Positions 7,311 through 15,839 of a stretch of 33,450 nucleotides of DNA are shown here, piece after piece. The notes under the pieces were generated by a model. It had not been told where the DNA came from and did no database searches. It saw nothing but the letters and a program-made list of their open reading frames with translations. The stretch is from Chloroflexi bacterium SZAS-1 (GTDB lineage: Bacteria > Chloroflexota > Chloroflexia > Chloroflexales > Roseiflexaceae): NCBI GenBank assembly GCA_018266315.1, contig JAFEAS010000075.1:14318-47767 (forward strand), in the 5' to 3' direction. Within the stretch, counting starts at the first letter, position 1, and the number at the start of each line of letters is the position of its first letter. The position numbers and the translations under genes are program-made.

Positions 7311-8303
7311 ATGTTTCCACTTCACCCACCTGGCGATCCATTTCTGCTCAATACGACCATTTTCGGCATTCCGCTGGCCGTGCGCTGGTATGGCGTCATC
7401 ATTGTGAGCGGTGCCATGTTAGCAGGCTGGATCTCGGCGCGGCGTGCCGAGCGGCGCGGTTATAGCCCCGATCATATCTGGAATTTGCTGTTGCTGGGTA
7501 TGGTGCTGGGCATCGCTTGCGCACGTATCTATTATGTTATCTTCGAATGGAAAAGCTTTGCGGGCCGCCCCTGGCTCGATCTCATCAATACTACCAAAGG
7601 TGGGCTAGCCATTCACGGCGCGCTCATCGGGTCGATATTGGCCGGGGTCATCTACACACGTCGCAATAAGCTGCCCCTGGTGAAATTCATGGATATCTGT
7701 ATGCCGGGGTATATGCTGGCACAGGCGATTGGGCGCTGGGGCAACTTTATGAACCAGGAAGCCTATGGCCGACCAACAACACTACCGATTGGCGTAACGA
7801 TTGATGCTGAACATCGCCTGCCGCCATACAAGGATATGCAAACCTACCCGCCAAACACGCTGTTTCATGCCACCTTTTTGTATGAATCGACATGGAATCT
7901 AGTCGGCGTCGGGCTGCTGTTCTGGCTTGAACGGCGGTTGCGCGGCTGGCTGCGCACTGGCGATATTGCCCTGTTCTACGCCATCTGGTATGGCCTTGGG
8001 CGCTTCTGGATCGAGGGCCTGCGCACCGATAGCCTATGTACCAATGGTGTTGGTGGCAGCTGCAGCGACGCGCTACGCACCGCCCAGATTGCCAGCTTAT
8101 TGCTCTTCGCCATCGGCGTTGTCGGGCTCTACCTCAACCACCGGCGCGCGCTGCCACCCCCAGCCGAGCCAGTGGCGGGCGAGAACAGCCCAGAGACCGC
8201 ACCCAGCGCCGCCGAGCCTGCCGACATCCGTACAAGCACACGCAACGCCGTCAGCGAGGGCATTAGTACACCACGGCCTGCCGCCAGCGACCAGCAATCG
8301 TAA
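7311..8303 (+). CDS. lgt: Phosphatidylglycerol-prolipoprotein diacylglyceryl transferase
   Basis: Lgt moves a diacylglyceryl group from phosphatidylglycerol to the lipobox cysteine of prolipoproteins in the cytoplasmic membrane. The 330-residue protein has several membrane segments and the family signatures WYGVII, GGLAIHGALIG (usually HGGLIG; the essential His is kept), GRWGNFMNQEAYG with the essential Arg, Asn, Glu and Gly, and LGRFWIEGLRTDSL. The last 60 residues are Pro/Ala/Ser/Thr-rich and probably disordered. The start at MFPLHPPGDP is set by AAAGGA 7 nt upstream and by the promoter at 7251-7279; the open frame begins earlier but overlaps that promoter. At least one likely substrate is nearby, the lipoprotein at 11922-12380. 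Confidence 0.96.
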   Translation: MFPLHPPGDPFLLNTTIFGIPLAVRWYGVIIVSGAMLAGWISARRAERRGYSPDHIWNLLLLGMVLGIACARIYYVIFEWKSFAGRPWLDLINTTKGGLAIHGALIGSILAGVIYTRRNKLPLVKFMDICMPGYMLAQAIGRWGNFMNQEAYGRPTTLPIGVTIDAEHRLPPYKDMQTYPPNTLFHATFLYESTWNLVGVGLLFWLERRLRGWLRTGDIALFYAIWYGLGRFWIEGLRTDSLCTNGVGGSCSDALRTAQIASLLLFAIGVVGLYLNHRRALPPPAEPVAGENSPETAPSAAEPADIRTSTRNAVSEGISTPRPAASDQQS

Positions 8304-8324
8304 TATGGTGCTCATCCCATAGCC

Positions 8325-8353
8325 TTGCGGCGCGGTAGCCTTCATGCTATGAT
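8325..8353 (+). promoter_or_regulatory. Candidate promoter of the HTH-kelch gene
   Basis: TTGCGG (8325-8330) and TATGAT (8348-8353) lie 17 nt apart, with predicted start near 8360. The leader would be only 10-25 nt depending on whether the ATG at 8370 or 8385 is used; each has a purine-rich site 4 nt upstream. Confidence 0.55.
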
Positions 8354-8369
8354 CGGTGCGGAGAGAGTA

Positions 8370-9773
8370 ATGACCTCGGAGCGTATGTCCAGCGATTCCG
8401 CACAAATCAGCCAGCGCGAGCGTGATATTCTGCGCCTTGTGGCCCTGGGTGCCACAAATCAGCAGATTGCCGACCAGCTGAATATCAGTATCAATACCGT
8501 CAAGGTTCATCTTCGGAACATTTTCGAGAAAATTGGCGCGGCTTCGCGTACCGAAGCGACGGTGTATGCGATTCGGCAGGGGTTGGTGCAGCTCGAAGGC
8601 CAGGCCACTACAACTGCATTATCGCTCGAACCACCAGCTGAAGAGGTTGTTCCCCCCGAAGTTACACCGCTGCCCAATCCCTCCATCACCGAAGTTGAGG
8701 CGCTAGCGAATTCGACCGAAGCGCCACCACTGGGTAGCGTCATTCCCACCGCATCAGGCGCATCGGTCTGGCCGCGCCGCGGAGTGCTATTAGCCCTTGC
8801 TCTTGGTGTGGTATTACTCCTTGGCACTGGCGTTGCTTATCTATACTTCCAGCAACCAGGTGCGGTTGCCACCACCCCGCAACCGCAGGCCAACCCACTC
8901 AATCGCTGGAAATTACACAGCACCTGGCCCCAACCTCGCAGCGATTTCGCGGTGGCCGCCTACGATAACAAGCTATACCTTATTGGCGGAAGCCTGGACA
9001 ATACTGTGAGTGGTGCCGTTGAGCGCTACGACCCCAGTAAAGATCAGCTAGTGGCGCTTAATGCCAAGCCAACCCCGGTGCAGCGCGTACAGGCGGTGAC
9101 GATTGGCGGCAAAATCTATGTCCCTGGCGGCGAAGCCCAGGATAGCAAGGTGCTTGCCATTTGCGAGGTATACGACCCACGTAGCAAACAATGGGAAAGC
9201 TTGCCGCCACTACCAGCGCCGCGCAGCCGCTACGCGCTCGCCGAGTTTGAAGGTCAGTTATACTTGTTCGGCGGCTGGGATGGCAGCAGCTATCGCAACG
9301 AAGTATTTGTATTCGACCCGCGCGCAAATACCTGGGCCGAGCGTACACCGATGCGCACGGCGCGTGCAAATGCCGGTGCTGCACTCGTCGAGTCGTACAT
9401 GTATGTCATCGGCGGCGAAAACCAGACCGGCCCACTTGCCACAAACGAGCGTTTCGACCCGACCAGCGAGAATGGTGGGAGTTGGGAAAGCGTTGTTCCA
9501 CTTAGTAAACCTGTGATCGCGCCCGCAGTCGTTGGTACGATTAATAGCGTGCTGCTCTTCGACCCACAGCAGCGCACTGCCACCGAATATAGCCCTACTG
9601 CCGATGCCTGGCAGACACCAGTCAGTGTACCCGCCGATGTTGGCTTATCTTCTCGCGCAGCGGCCCTCAGCACCAGCATTTTCCTCTTCGGCTCCACCGC
9701 CACAAATCAGCCCGGCGCAGTAAGCGAATACCAGGTACTGTATTCCACGCTATTCCCGATTATCAATAAATAA
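8370..9773 (+). CDS. LuxR-type HTH, transmembrane segment and kelch propeller protein
   Basis: The 467-residue protein joins three parts. Residues about 12-75 are a LuxR/FixJ-type DNA-binding domain (ISQRERDILRLVALG, TNQQIADQLNIS, NTVKVHLRNIFEKI). Residues 76-135 are a Pro/Glu/Thr-rich linker. Residues about 138-160 are a membrane segment (LLALALGVVLLLGTGVAYLYF). Residues about 185-460 are kelch-like repeats (LYLIGGSLD, IYVPGGEAQ, LYLFGGWDGSSYRNEVFVFD, MYVIGGENQTG) that should form a beta-propeller outside the membrane. There is no receiver domain. The arrangement suggests a membrane-tethered regulator whose external propeller senses something, or a DNA-binding domain released by proteolysis; both are inference. 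The start at 8370 has GGAGAG 4 nt upstream; an ATG at 8385 is also possible. Its own promoter separates it from lgt. Confidence 0.88.
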   Translation: MTSERMSSDSAQISQRERDILRLVALGATNQQIADQLNISINTVKVHLRNIFEKIGAASRTEATVYAIRQGLVQLEGQATTTALSLEPPAEEVVPPEVTPLPNPSITEVEALANSTEAPPLGSVIPTASGASVWPRRGVLLALALGVVLLLGTGVAYLYFQQPGAVATTPQPQANPLNRWKLHSTWPQPRSDFAVAAYDNKLYLIGGSLDNTVSGAVERYDPSKDQLVALNAKPTPVQRVQAVTIGGKIYVPGGEAQDSKVLAICEVYDPRSKQWESLPPLPAPRSRYALAEFEGQLYLFGGWDGSSYRNEVFVFDPRANTWAERTPMRTARANAGAALVESYMYVIGGENQTGPLATNERFDPTSENGGSWESVVPLSKPVIAPAVVGTINSVLLFDPQQRTATEYSPTADAWQTPVSVPADVGLSSRAAALSTSIFLFGSTATNQPGAVSEYQVLYSTLFPIINK

Positions 9774-9964
9774 CACACTTTACGCGGTCGCCCGCGTTTG
9801 CGGCATAGTGCCTACGGCAGCACGGTACCGAGCTGTTTTTTGTGCACCGCTGTTGGCGCTTCGCGCCAACAGCGGTGCACGGTAATCGAAATGTACCGCT
9901 CTGCCGAAAAAGAAATTCGGGGCGGCGCAGCCGCCCCCGAAACTCCACCATACAACAAGGTATC
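9774..9964 (+). repeat. Palindromic hairpin element, copy 2, with extra right-hand module
   Basis: The convergent gap between the kelch gene and the secreted-protein gene holds the family box (9809-9828, TGCCTACGGCAGCACGGTAC). A perfect 18-bp hairpin follows (9842-9859 with 9863-9880, 3-nt loop). Then comes a second module at 9912-9964 with a GAAATTCGGGGCGGC / GCCGCCCCCGAA stem-loop and ACCATACAACA. The second module recurs at 12475-12526. Neither hairpin has a T-run, so terminator function is not evident. From 9965 to 10060 I see only A/T-rich sequence without further structure. Confidence 0.75.
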
Positions 9965-10060
9965 TACCGAATTTGGTATTAGTCATGCGCTCTCGTGTAA
10001 CTATGCCCACAGTACATCACTACAAAGACATAATTATAGTGGATAGAAGAATATAAATAC

Positions 10061-10093
10061 CAAACCGGCCCCGCTACAAGCGGAGCCGGTTTG
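10061..10093 (-). terminator. Hairpin terminator of the secreted four-module protein
   Basis: CAAACCGGCCCCGCT (10061-10075) pairs with 10079-10093 with one mismatch and a 3-nt loop. On the minus strand it lies 39 nt after the stop at 10133 and is followed by GTATTTATATTCTTC, a T-rich but interrupted tract. Confidence 0.6.
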
Positions 10094-10132
10094 CACAAAC
10101 CTATCGCGACCAGGGAAAAGGGGAGATTTTAT

Positions 10133-11584
10133 TTACTGCACATTCACACCGTTGTAGTCCTCACCAGCCTGGTTGCCTGAGTTGCCACTAATGACGCGGA
10201 CAACAACAGCCAGCTGTGAACCACTATCAGCCGTAATGATCGCGCCACCGCCGAATTGGAGCGAAGCGCAGCTAGCGCCATAGATACCGAAGCGGCCACA
10301 GCTATCGAGCGCATTAGCCAGCGCTGGACTCGACGAAACCTTCGCGCCAGCAGCCACGGTGCCGATCACATGCGTATTTACCACATTACCGTCTTTATCG
10401 ATGTATTTGACCTGCACGTTCGTTGCAGCTGTATTACCAATGTTCTGGATCGCCAGAGCTGAACGCTGATCGACGGCTACATTCGCATTAGACGCCCAGC
10501 GAATATACGGTACTGCAATCTTGGCCGAGCCGGTATTCTCTACAATACCGAGGAAGGCTGTCTGGAAGTTGGCACCCGAAACTTTACCAACCGCAACCAG
10601 TGTGCCAGAGCCGGCGGTACGCTCGATAACTGCTGACCCAGCTACACCCGCAGTCAGCTTGTTGCAGGTTACAATACTCTTCTTGCCGCCCGCAGACAGA
10701 GTGTACGGCCCGTCAATAACATCCGAACCGCCAGTGGGCTTGTAGCGCACCTGGAAAGTGACACTGTTAGCCGAATCGGCGTTCTGTACGGCATATGACG
10801 TTGACTGGCCACCGAAGGCGTTGCACGAAGCCGACGGCATATATACTTTTGCACCACTGCTCGAAGAGCCTTCAAAGCTCTTGGCGACACCGCCCACGGT
10901 ATCGAGCTCGTTGACCGTTACTACAATCTTGCCATCAGTCGTGCCATCCGACGACAGTTTAGCCGTTACGATAGCCGAGCCATTGAAGCCATTTGGCAGG
11001 GCAGCAATGCTCCCTACATCAAAGTACTTCGCCGCGCCAGCTGGCAAATTATTGGCAGACACAGTGGCGGTGGGGGAAGTAGCACCAACCGCATAGTACT
11101 GCACGGTCACATTCACCGGAGCTGACTCCGTGTTCTGTACCGAGAAGATCGTTGAGCTATTGAACTGGTTCTTGAGCACGGTTGCGATCAGCTGCTGGGC
11201 CGAACCATCCGCCGCGCCAAAACCGTTCGACAGCGGGCGATTCTTTACTGCGCCCGATGGATCAAGCTGGACAATCGTGGCAATCACTGGCTGATCGGCC
11301 GACAATACCGCCGAGCCCTTGAACGAGCCTGAGGTGATCGCCTTACCAACACCAAGCGAGGTGCTAGCGCCGGCAGCTAGCGTACCAGCTGCATACGTCT
11401 GAGCAGTGGCGCTATTCTCGGCGAAGAAGCTTACATTTACTGTTGCGGTAGCCGAGCCAACATTCTGATACGTAATCGAGACGGAAAAGGCAGTCGAGTA
11501 TGCTGGCGCCGCGAAAGCAGCACCCGGCAAAATCGAAAAGCACATCGCCATCACAAGACTCAAAGCAACCAAAAATCGTTTCAT
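10133..11584 (-). CDS. Secreted protein with four Ig-like repeat modules
   Basis: The 483-residue product begins with a classic signal peptide (MKRFLVALSLVMAMCFSILP, cleavage likely after AAFA). The rest is Ala/Ser/Thr/Val-rich and low in charge. Four modules share one pattern: a YQN/VQN/IQN strand followed by SATVNV-like beta strands, an LxAGA turn, and a GSAVI/GSAIV/GGAII strand. Examples are TIFSVQNTES, TSYAVQNADS and SALAIQNIGN. This suggests a chain of beta-sandwich domains at the cell surface. There is no anchor, LPXTG or S-layer homology domain that I can see. A perfect AGGAGG precedes the ATG by 7 nt, an 18-bp palindrome lies 140 nt upstream and a terminator follows, so it is a single-gene unit probably expressed strongly. 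A structural envelope or matrix protein is my best guess. I do not recognise a named family. Confidence 0.8.
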   Translation of the reverse strand: MKRFLVALSLVMAMCFSILPGAAFAAPAYSTAFSVSITYQNVGSATATVNVSFFAENSATAQTYAAGTLAAGASTSLGVGKAITSGSFKGSAVLSADQPVIATIVQLDPSGAVKNRPLSNGFGAADGSAQQLIATVLKNQFNSSTIFSVQNTESAPVNVTVQYYAVGATSPTATVSANNLPAGAAKYFDVGSIAALPNGFNGSAIVTAKLSSDGTTDGKIVVTVNELDTVGGVAKSFEGSSSSGAKVYMPSASCNAFGGQSTSYAVQNADSANSVTFQVRYKPTGGSDVIDGPYTLSAGGKKSIVTCNKLTAGVAGSAVIERTAGSGTLVAVGKVSGANFQTAFLGIVENTGSAKIAVPYIRWASNANVAVDQRSALAIQNIGNTAATNVQVKYIDKDGNVVNTHVIGTVAAGAKVSSSPALANALDSCGRFGIYGASCASLQFGGGAIITADSGSQLAVVVRVISGNSGNQAGEDYNGVNVQ

Positions 11585-11723
11585 CCAAAAACCTCCTAAA
11601 GTAAAAATGAATTGGTCGAACGACAGGTTCGTTGCTGGTACTATAACTAATTTTTGCGCTTCACTCTATACCTCTGATGGATAATTTCTGTGCACCATTG
11701 GGTTTAATTTGCCTTTCATGGCG

Positions 11724-11741
11724 ATAACCCGATCGGGTTAT
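11724..11741. promoter_or_regulatory. Perfect 18-bp palindrome, possible operator
   Basis: ATAACCCGATCGGGTTAT is fully self-complementary and lies in the 337-nt divergent region between the secreted-protein and lipoprotein genes. Its size and symmetry fit a dimeric repressor site. It has no loop or T-run, so a terminator is unlikely. Elsewhere in 11585-11921, possible -10 boxes (TATAGT on the minus strand near 11651-11656; TATACT on the plus strand at 11836-11841) lack good -35 partners. Confidence 0.45.
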
Positions 11742-11921
11742 TAGCGCGTTTTTTGTCACTCTACTGCCGTAATTCAATGCAATCATGAGCTGGTATGAGT
11801 AGGGTAGCAGGCCCTTGCGCAACTATAAGTCATGCTATACTTAGACCTATGGAGCAGAGCTTAGTGTACGATACCTATAGGGCCGAATGAAAGACTATCT
11901 ACAAATTTGGAGGATGTAGCA

Positions 11922-12380
11922 ATGCGTTTACGGATGTACCTATTATTGCTTTTCGTCTTACTTGCTATCACAAGCTGCAGCACGGCCCCAGAACCGCAGA
12001 TACCCGATGCCAAGCAGCCACCTATACCCACTTCCGAACCGGGTAGCAGCACGGTTGTAGGACAGATTATAGGCACCACAACCAAAGCGCCGATTAAGCT
12101 TACCCCCGTGTATTTAGCCGCAATTAGCTGGGATCAGGATCATAAAGAGGCTGCATTCATTTTGAATATCAGCAACAGCCCGGCAGCTCAAACCGATGAA
12201 AATGGCTTCTTTGTTATGCCGAAGGTTCAGCCGGCCGAATATGCCATCGTAGTTGGTGATTTCTACGGGCGCAATGAAGTGCTGCGCGAAAGCAATGGCA
12301 ATGCACATATTTTTGTGCCAAAGGCTGGGCAGGTGCTTGATGTTGGTAAAATAGAAATGCCGCCAGATGTGCAAAAATAG
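11922..12380 (+). CDS. Lipoprotein with a carboxypeptidase-regulatory-like domain
   Basis: The 152-residue protein has a hydrophobic signal ending in lipobox ITSC, with the lipidated cysteine at residue 19. A Pro-rich linker follows (residues about 24-46). From about residue 48 a domain begins with VVGQIIGTTTKAPIKLTPVYLA and continues with TDENGFFVMPKVQPAEYAIVV. This is the beta-sandwich pattern of carboxypeptidase regulatory-like or transthyretin-like domains, which usually help binding or folding and are not enzymes. The ATG at 11922 is fixed by GGAGG 8 nt upstream. It should be processed by the Lgt encoded at 7311-8303. The gene is alone and divergent from the secreted-protein gene. Function is unknown; surface binding is plausible. 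Confidence 0.82.
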   Translation: MRLRMYLLLLFVLLAITSCSTAPEPQIPDAKQPPIPTSEPGSSTVVGQIIGTTTKAPIKLTPVYLAAISWDQDHKEAAFILNISNSPAAQTDENGFFVMPKVQPAEYAIVVGDFYGRNEVLRESNGNAHIFVPKAGQVLDVGKIEMPPDVQK

Positions 12381-12526
12381 GGCTACGCCGCATTCGGGAT
12401 ATGATATTCGATCCGTTTGATTCTTTGGTTTGCTCGTGCAGTGCCCGGCTTAGCTAGGCACCGCACGAGCAAATGAAATTCGGGGCGGCTTCGCCACCCC
12501 GAACCCTACCATACAACACAGTTATC
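12381..12526 (+). repeat. Divergent palindromic element sharing the right-hand module of copy 2
   Basis: The convergent gap after the lipoprotein gene starts with GGGCTACGCCGC, similar to the ends of the other elements. It contains a 15-bp hairpin with one mismatch (12431-12445 with 12457-12471). It then carries the GAAATTCGGGGCGG stem-loop and ACCATACAACA also seen at 9912-9964. The box TGCCTGCGGCAG is missing or degraded. Its right end overlaps the last codons of the sulfotransferase gene and appears to supply its stop codon. Confidence 0.6.
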
Positions 12527-13124
12527 CCAACCGGGCGCGAACAGCACGTAGTAGGCGTGAGAAACGCCCCGCGGGATAGTACCCTTTATTTGCATGAGGA
12601 AACGGCTGGTCGGGCACAGATCGCCCTAAGAATGCACATAGCTCATTCCACCCATCCCCTTGTTCCCAATCAACTACAAGCAAATCGCCCGGGCGATCGC
12701 GAAAGTAATTCACAACCTCAGCGTTATGCCGCTCATAGCGCTCAATTAACTGCTCCTGCGTTACGTGAGGAAATGGCAAACCATAAAGAATACGGCGAAT
12801 TTCGTTGATATCTGCCGACGTTTTTTGTTCAGTGGCGCGCATATTCTCATAACTACGGAGCCAGTTTTCGGTTTTCCGCCGTGTGAGCACAAACTTACTG
12901 CCGGGGAAGGCTTGATCGAGCTGCTGGTAGAGAATAATCCAAGGCCAATCGTCGAATGTATCCTTTGTCGCAGCCAAGGCCATAATCCGCGATAAATCGT
13001 TTTTCGCTAGATCTTTCACCAGGCTTAAATCCTGGGTTTGATGGTTATAGCCTAAGAGGCGAAAACACGTACCCAACGTCGTTGTCCCAGTTCGTGCCCA
13101 GCCAATACCAAAAACTTTCGTCAT
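12522..13124 (-). CDS. Sulfotransferase family protein
   Basis: Sulfotransferases move a sulfuryl group from PAPS to a hydroxyl or amine, here possibly on a glycan. The 200-residue protein has the 5'-phosphosulfate-binding loop near the start (GIGWARTGTTTLG) and a 3'-phosphate-binding segment FVLTRRKTENWLRS around residue 80. DDWPW and the later LLVVDWEQGDGWNELCAFLG are typical of the compact sulfotransferase family (PF17784-like). It is at the downstream edge of the glycan island, separated from the next glycosyltransferase by a palindromic element. Its last codons and stop fall within the repeat module at 12475-12526, so the natural C-terminus may have been altered by that element. No PAPS synthesis genes are in the window. 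Confidence 0.85.
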   Translation of the reverse strand: MTKVFGIGWARTGTTTLGTCFRLLGYNHQTQDLSLVKDLAKNDLSRIMALAATKDTFDDWPWIILYQQLDQAFPGSKFVLTRRKTENWLRSYENMRATEQKTSADINEIRRILYGLPFPHVTQEQLIERYERHNAEVVNYFRDRPGDLLVVDWEQGDGWNELCAFLGRSVPDQPFPHANKGYYPAGRFSRLLRAVRARLG

Positions 13125-13174
13125 ATGTCGCCTCTTGTGTTGTAATCAGCTTCATTTATAAACGTCATTGACAC

Positions 13175-13289
13175 GACTTACGCCGTCGGCGTTTTTAGCC
13201 TGCGGTAGAGCGGTATGTTCTCGCTTTTGGCCTGTAGTTTTTTCGCGCGTGGCGCGAAAAAACTACACATACGGACGAAGAAACACTAA
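13175..13289 (+). repeat. Palindromic hairpin element, copy 3
   Basis: Between the sulfotransferase and a GT4 gene, a left end CGACTTACGCCGTCGG (from 13175) is followed by a degenerate box (13197-13217, AGCCTGCGGTAGAGCGGTATG). A perfect 16-bp hairpin follows (13233-13248 with 13252-13267, 3-nt loop) with a TTTTTTCGCGC stem. The right end is weak; a CTAAG at 13284-13288 may be its edge. Order and orientation match the other copies. Confidence 0.7.
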
Positions 13290-13330
13290 GCACCGCATAC
13301 ATCTTGTTCCTTAGCATCCTTAGCAATGAG

Positions 13331-14500
13331 CTAGCTATGTACCAACTGCATATATAACTCACCATATGCCTTAGCCGCCTGGCGAATAGAAAACTGCTCG
13401 ACATGGGCACGAGCGTTGTTCGCGACGCTCCGGCGTGCAGCGCGATCGGCATAAAGTTCGAGCATCGCCTGGGCAAGCGCCAAAGGGGTATGTGGTGGCA
13501 CTAATCGCCCGGTTTCGCCATCGATCACTAATTCGCGGCTGCCTGCTACGTTAGTTGCCACAACCGGCGTACCAAGAACCATTGCCTCCATTACCACTGT
13601 GGGCAACCCCTCCCACCACGACGACGATACGAAGACATCGAGCGCCGAAATCACATCCATCACATCGGTGCGCGGCCCGAGGAATGTAATCGTATCGGCC
13701 AAGCCTTCGGCAATAACCAGTGCATGCAACTGTTCACGATCCTCGCCATCGCCAACAATCAGCAGCCGAGCATCGGGTAGCACGTTACGTACTTCATGCA
13801 TCGCTATAATAAGGTCAGGAATGCCTTTTTGCTCACTGAGTCGGCCAACCAATCCAAAAAGTGGCGTATGCGCACTAACACCTAAAAGCCCGCGTATATC
13901 GTGTGCGCTACGCTGGGCCAATATAACCTCTGGATCAATGCCATTCGGAATGAATGGCGAACTTTTTCGCAGCAGGCGCGCAGTCGGGCTGCCATTAAGA
14001 ATGTCGGTAACGAGCGGTGCAACACCCACCTGAACATCACAGACAAGCGGGTATAGCCGCGCGGTGATACGCCGCAGCCGCAGATCGAACGACCACTCGA
14101 CACTATTGTGCGATGTTCGTACCAGCCTGCGCACGCCCCCGGTGAGTTTCAGCGCAACACCAACAAGATCTGGGCATTCAGTATGCGTGTTGATAATATC
14201 AGGCTTTAGGCGCCTTATGATCGAGTATGAGCCGAGGTATGCCATCTCAAGATCGAGCCGAAATTGCCCGCGATAATGAGTGCTAAAAAATGTCGGGGTA
14301 CCCTGGTCAATTAAACGCTTCTGCCATTGCCGCTCAATTGGCGAGTCGTGCGACCAGATTGCGCAGATTGAAACATCAAAATATGCTGGATCAAGAAAGC
14401 GAGCAAGGCCAAGCGCAAACACTTCGGAGCCGCCGTTCACTGCGCCAATTGCAAGCCCACGGATGAGCTGCACTACCCGGATTCGGCGTGGTGTGCTCAT
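13331..14500 (-). CDS. GT4-family glycosyltransferase
   Basis: The 389-residue protein is a GT-B fold retaining glycosyltransferase that adds a sugar from a nucleotide-sugar donor, in the cytoplasm. Visible features are the N-terminal GGSEVFALGLARFL acceptor-side loop, IINTHTECPDLVG, FIPNGID, the second-domain start FGLVGRLSEQKGIPDLI, LLIVGDGEDREQL, and the donor-site E-x7-E in WWEGLPTVVMEAM followed by GTPVVATNVAGSREL. Sugar specificity cannot be read. I chose the ATG at 14498-14500 with AAGG about 8 nt upstream, rather than a TTG two codons earlier. It lies 52 nt downstream of the pyruvyl transferase-like gene and belongs to that glycan operon. Confidence 0.92.
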   Translation of the reverse strand: MSTPRRIRVVQLIRGLAIGAVNGGSEVFALGLARFLDPAYFDVSICAIWSHDSPIERQWQKRLIDQGTPTFFSTHYRGQFRLDLEMAYLGSYSIIRRLKPDIINTHTECPDLVGVALKLTGGVRRLVRTSHNSVEWSFDLRLRRITARLYPLVCDVQVGVAPLVTDILNGSPTARLLRKSSPFIPNGIDPEVILAQRSAHDIRGLLGVSAHTPLFGLVGRLSEQKGIPDLIIAMHEVRNVLPDARLLIVGDGEDREQLHALVIAEGLADTITFLGPRTDVMDVISALDVFVSSSWWEGLPTVVMEAMVLGTPVVATNVAGSRELVIDGETGRLVPPHTPLALAQAMLELYADRAARRSVANNARAHVEQFSIRQAAKAYGELYMQLVHS

Positions 14501-14552
14501 ACCCAAACCTTACCTGCATAATAAAAAGAAGACCAGATAGACATAGAGTACA

Positions 14553-15839
14553 TCATCGCTCAGCAATTGCCACGAGAATTTGGGCTAGTGCCCGTTTACT
14601 GCGCCGCGCATGCGCAAGGTACCAATCAACTTGCTGATGCTGGGGGGCGCGACCAAGTTGCTCGAATGCAGCAATAAGCTGTGCAGCAGTAATAGTGTTG
14701 ATATCAAGATACTGTTCCTGCAAGCCCAGCGTTTCAAACACACCACGAGTTTTATGTAAATAGCCAATAGTAAGCACCCGCGTACCTGCATTTAGCGCCA
14801 GAATAACCGAGTGCATACGCGTACCAACAAAATAATCCATCGCCCCATAGGCAGCTTGAAGTACATCTGGCGGTACAACCTCATTGACAAGGTAAACTGA
14901 CTGCGGATCGGCTACGCGTGCATAGATCCGTGTGTTAATGTGGCGATCATCGTCGTGCGCACTAGGCCCGCAGGATTGCCCAAACAATACAATCTGGCCG
15001 CCTTGCGCAGTCATTGTGTTGATGAAGCCAATCACGGCATCTTCATATTCACACTGACGGCTAAAGAGTGGGTATTGCGTTTGCCAATCAATGATACTCA
15101 TTCCCACGCGAAGGGTGGCCTTGCTACCAGTAACACCAGTACGATCCAGCAGGGCAGAAGCTGCTGCAGTGGCCTCCGACTGCGCTCCAAACGCCAGATC
15201 AGGCACGTAGAGCGCCTTCTGCGCGCTGCCAAGCTCATGCAACACCCGTAACGACTCGCGCTCGCGCACACAGGTAAGCCGAGCATGGCGCACAATGGTC
15301 GCCATTGCACGGCGCTGTGTACTACTATGAAATGGGCCAATCGATTGCGGCAGGAGCACCACTGGCCTACCCATCAACAGCGCTACCGCACAGCAGCTCA
15401 GGGTAAAGCCAAACCAGCCAGTCAGGCCATCGCCCGCATTGGTTGTATAAAAATTGCCACCGCCACATACTAATACCAGATCAGCATCCGCAAGCGTACT
15501 GAGCAATATGCGCTTGTGTCGGGCAAGAAACGGAAACAGGCGTACACCAAAAAACCGATAAAACAAAGCGCTGAATAACAATAAGGCTAGATTCGACCAG
15601 CGCCTCCAGCGCCCGCCCATGCGGTAGGTTCCATCTGGCTGAAGCGACGTAACCCAGGTAATTGGGCTTGGATGAATAGGACAATCTGGCACGACTGAGC
15701 GCGCATAGTCAGGGTGATTGAATATCAACTCGACCTGTGCATTTGGCATGGTTGTGCGCAACATACGTAATGTCTCGCGCATAATCATGTGGTCGCCTGC
15801 ATTAAGCATCGAATGATTATTGGTAATAACAATCCGCAT
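14553..15839 (-). CDS. Polysaccharide pyruvyl transferase family protein
   Basis: The 428-residue protein belongs to the PF04230 family (CsaB/WcaK type), whose characterised members add ketal pyruvate from phosphoenolpyruvate to sugar residues of surface polymers. It shows the N-terminal NNHSMLNAGDHMIMRETL segment, VLVCGGGNFYTT, VVLLPQSIGPF, CVRERESL, VPDLAF, and the C-terminal YFVGTRMHSVILALNAGTRVLTIGY with the conserved RxH. Membrane segments are not evident apart from a hydrophobic stretch near residue 85-100 (LALLLFSALFYRFFGV). The ATG overlaps the flippase stop by 1 nt (TGATG), so the two are translationally coupled. Some members lack pyruvyl transferase activity, so the reaction is inferred. 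Confidence 0.88.
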   Translation of the reverse strand: MRIVITNNHSMLNAGDHMIMRETLRMLRTTMPNAQVELIFNHPDYARSVVPDCPIHPSPITWVTSLQPDGTYRMGGRWRRWSNLALLLFSALFYRFFGVRLFPFLARHKRILLSTLADADLVLVCGGGNFYTTNAGDGLTGWFGFTLSCCAVALLMGRPVVLLPQSIGPFHSSTQRRAMATIVRHARLTCVRERESLRVLHELGSAQKALYVPDLAFGAQSEATAAASALLDRTGVTGSKATLRVGMSIIDWQTQYPLFSRQCEYEDAVIGFINTMTAQGGQIVLFGQSCGPSAHDDDRHINTRIYARVADPQSVYLVNEVVPPDVLQAAYGAMDYFVGTRMHSVILALNAGTRVLTIGYLHKTRGVFETLGLQEQYLDINTITAAQLIAAFEQLGRAPQHQQVDWYLAHARRSKRALAQILVAIAER

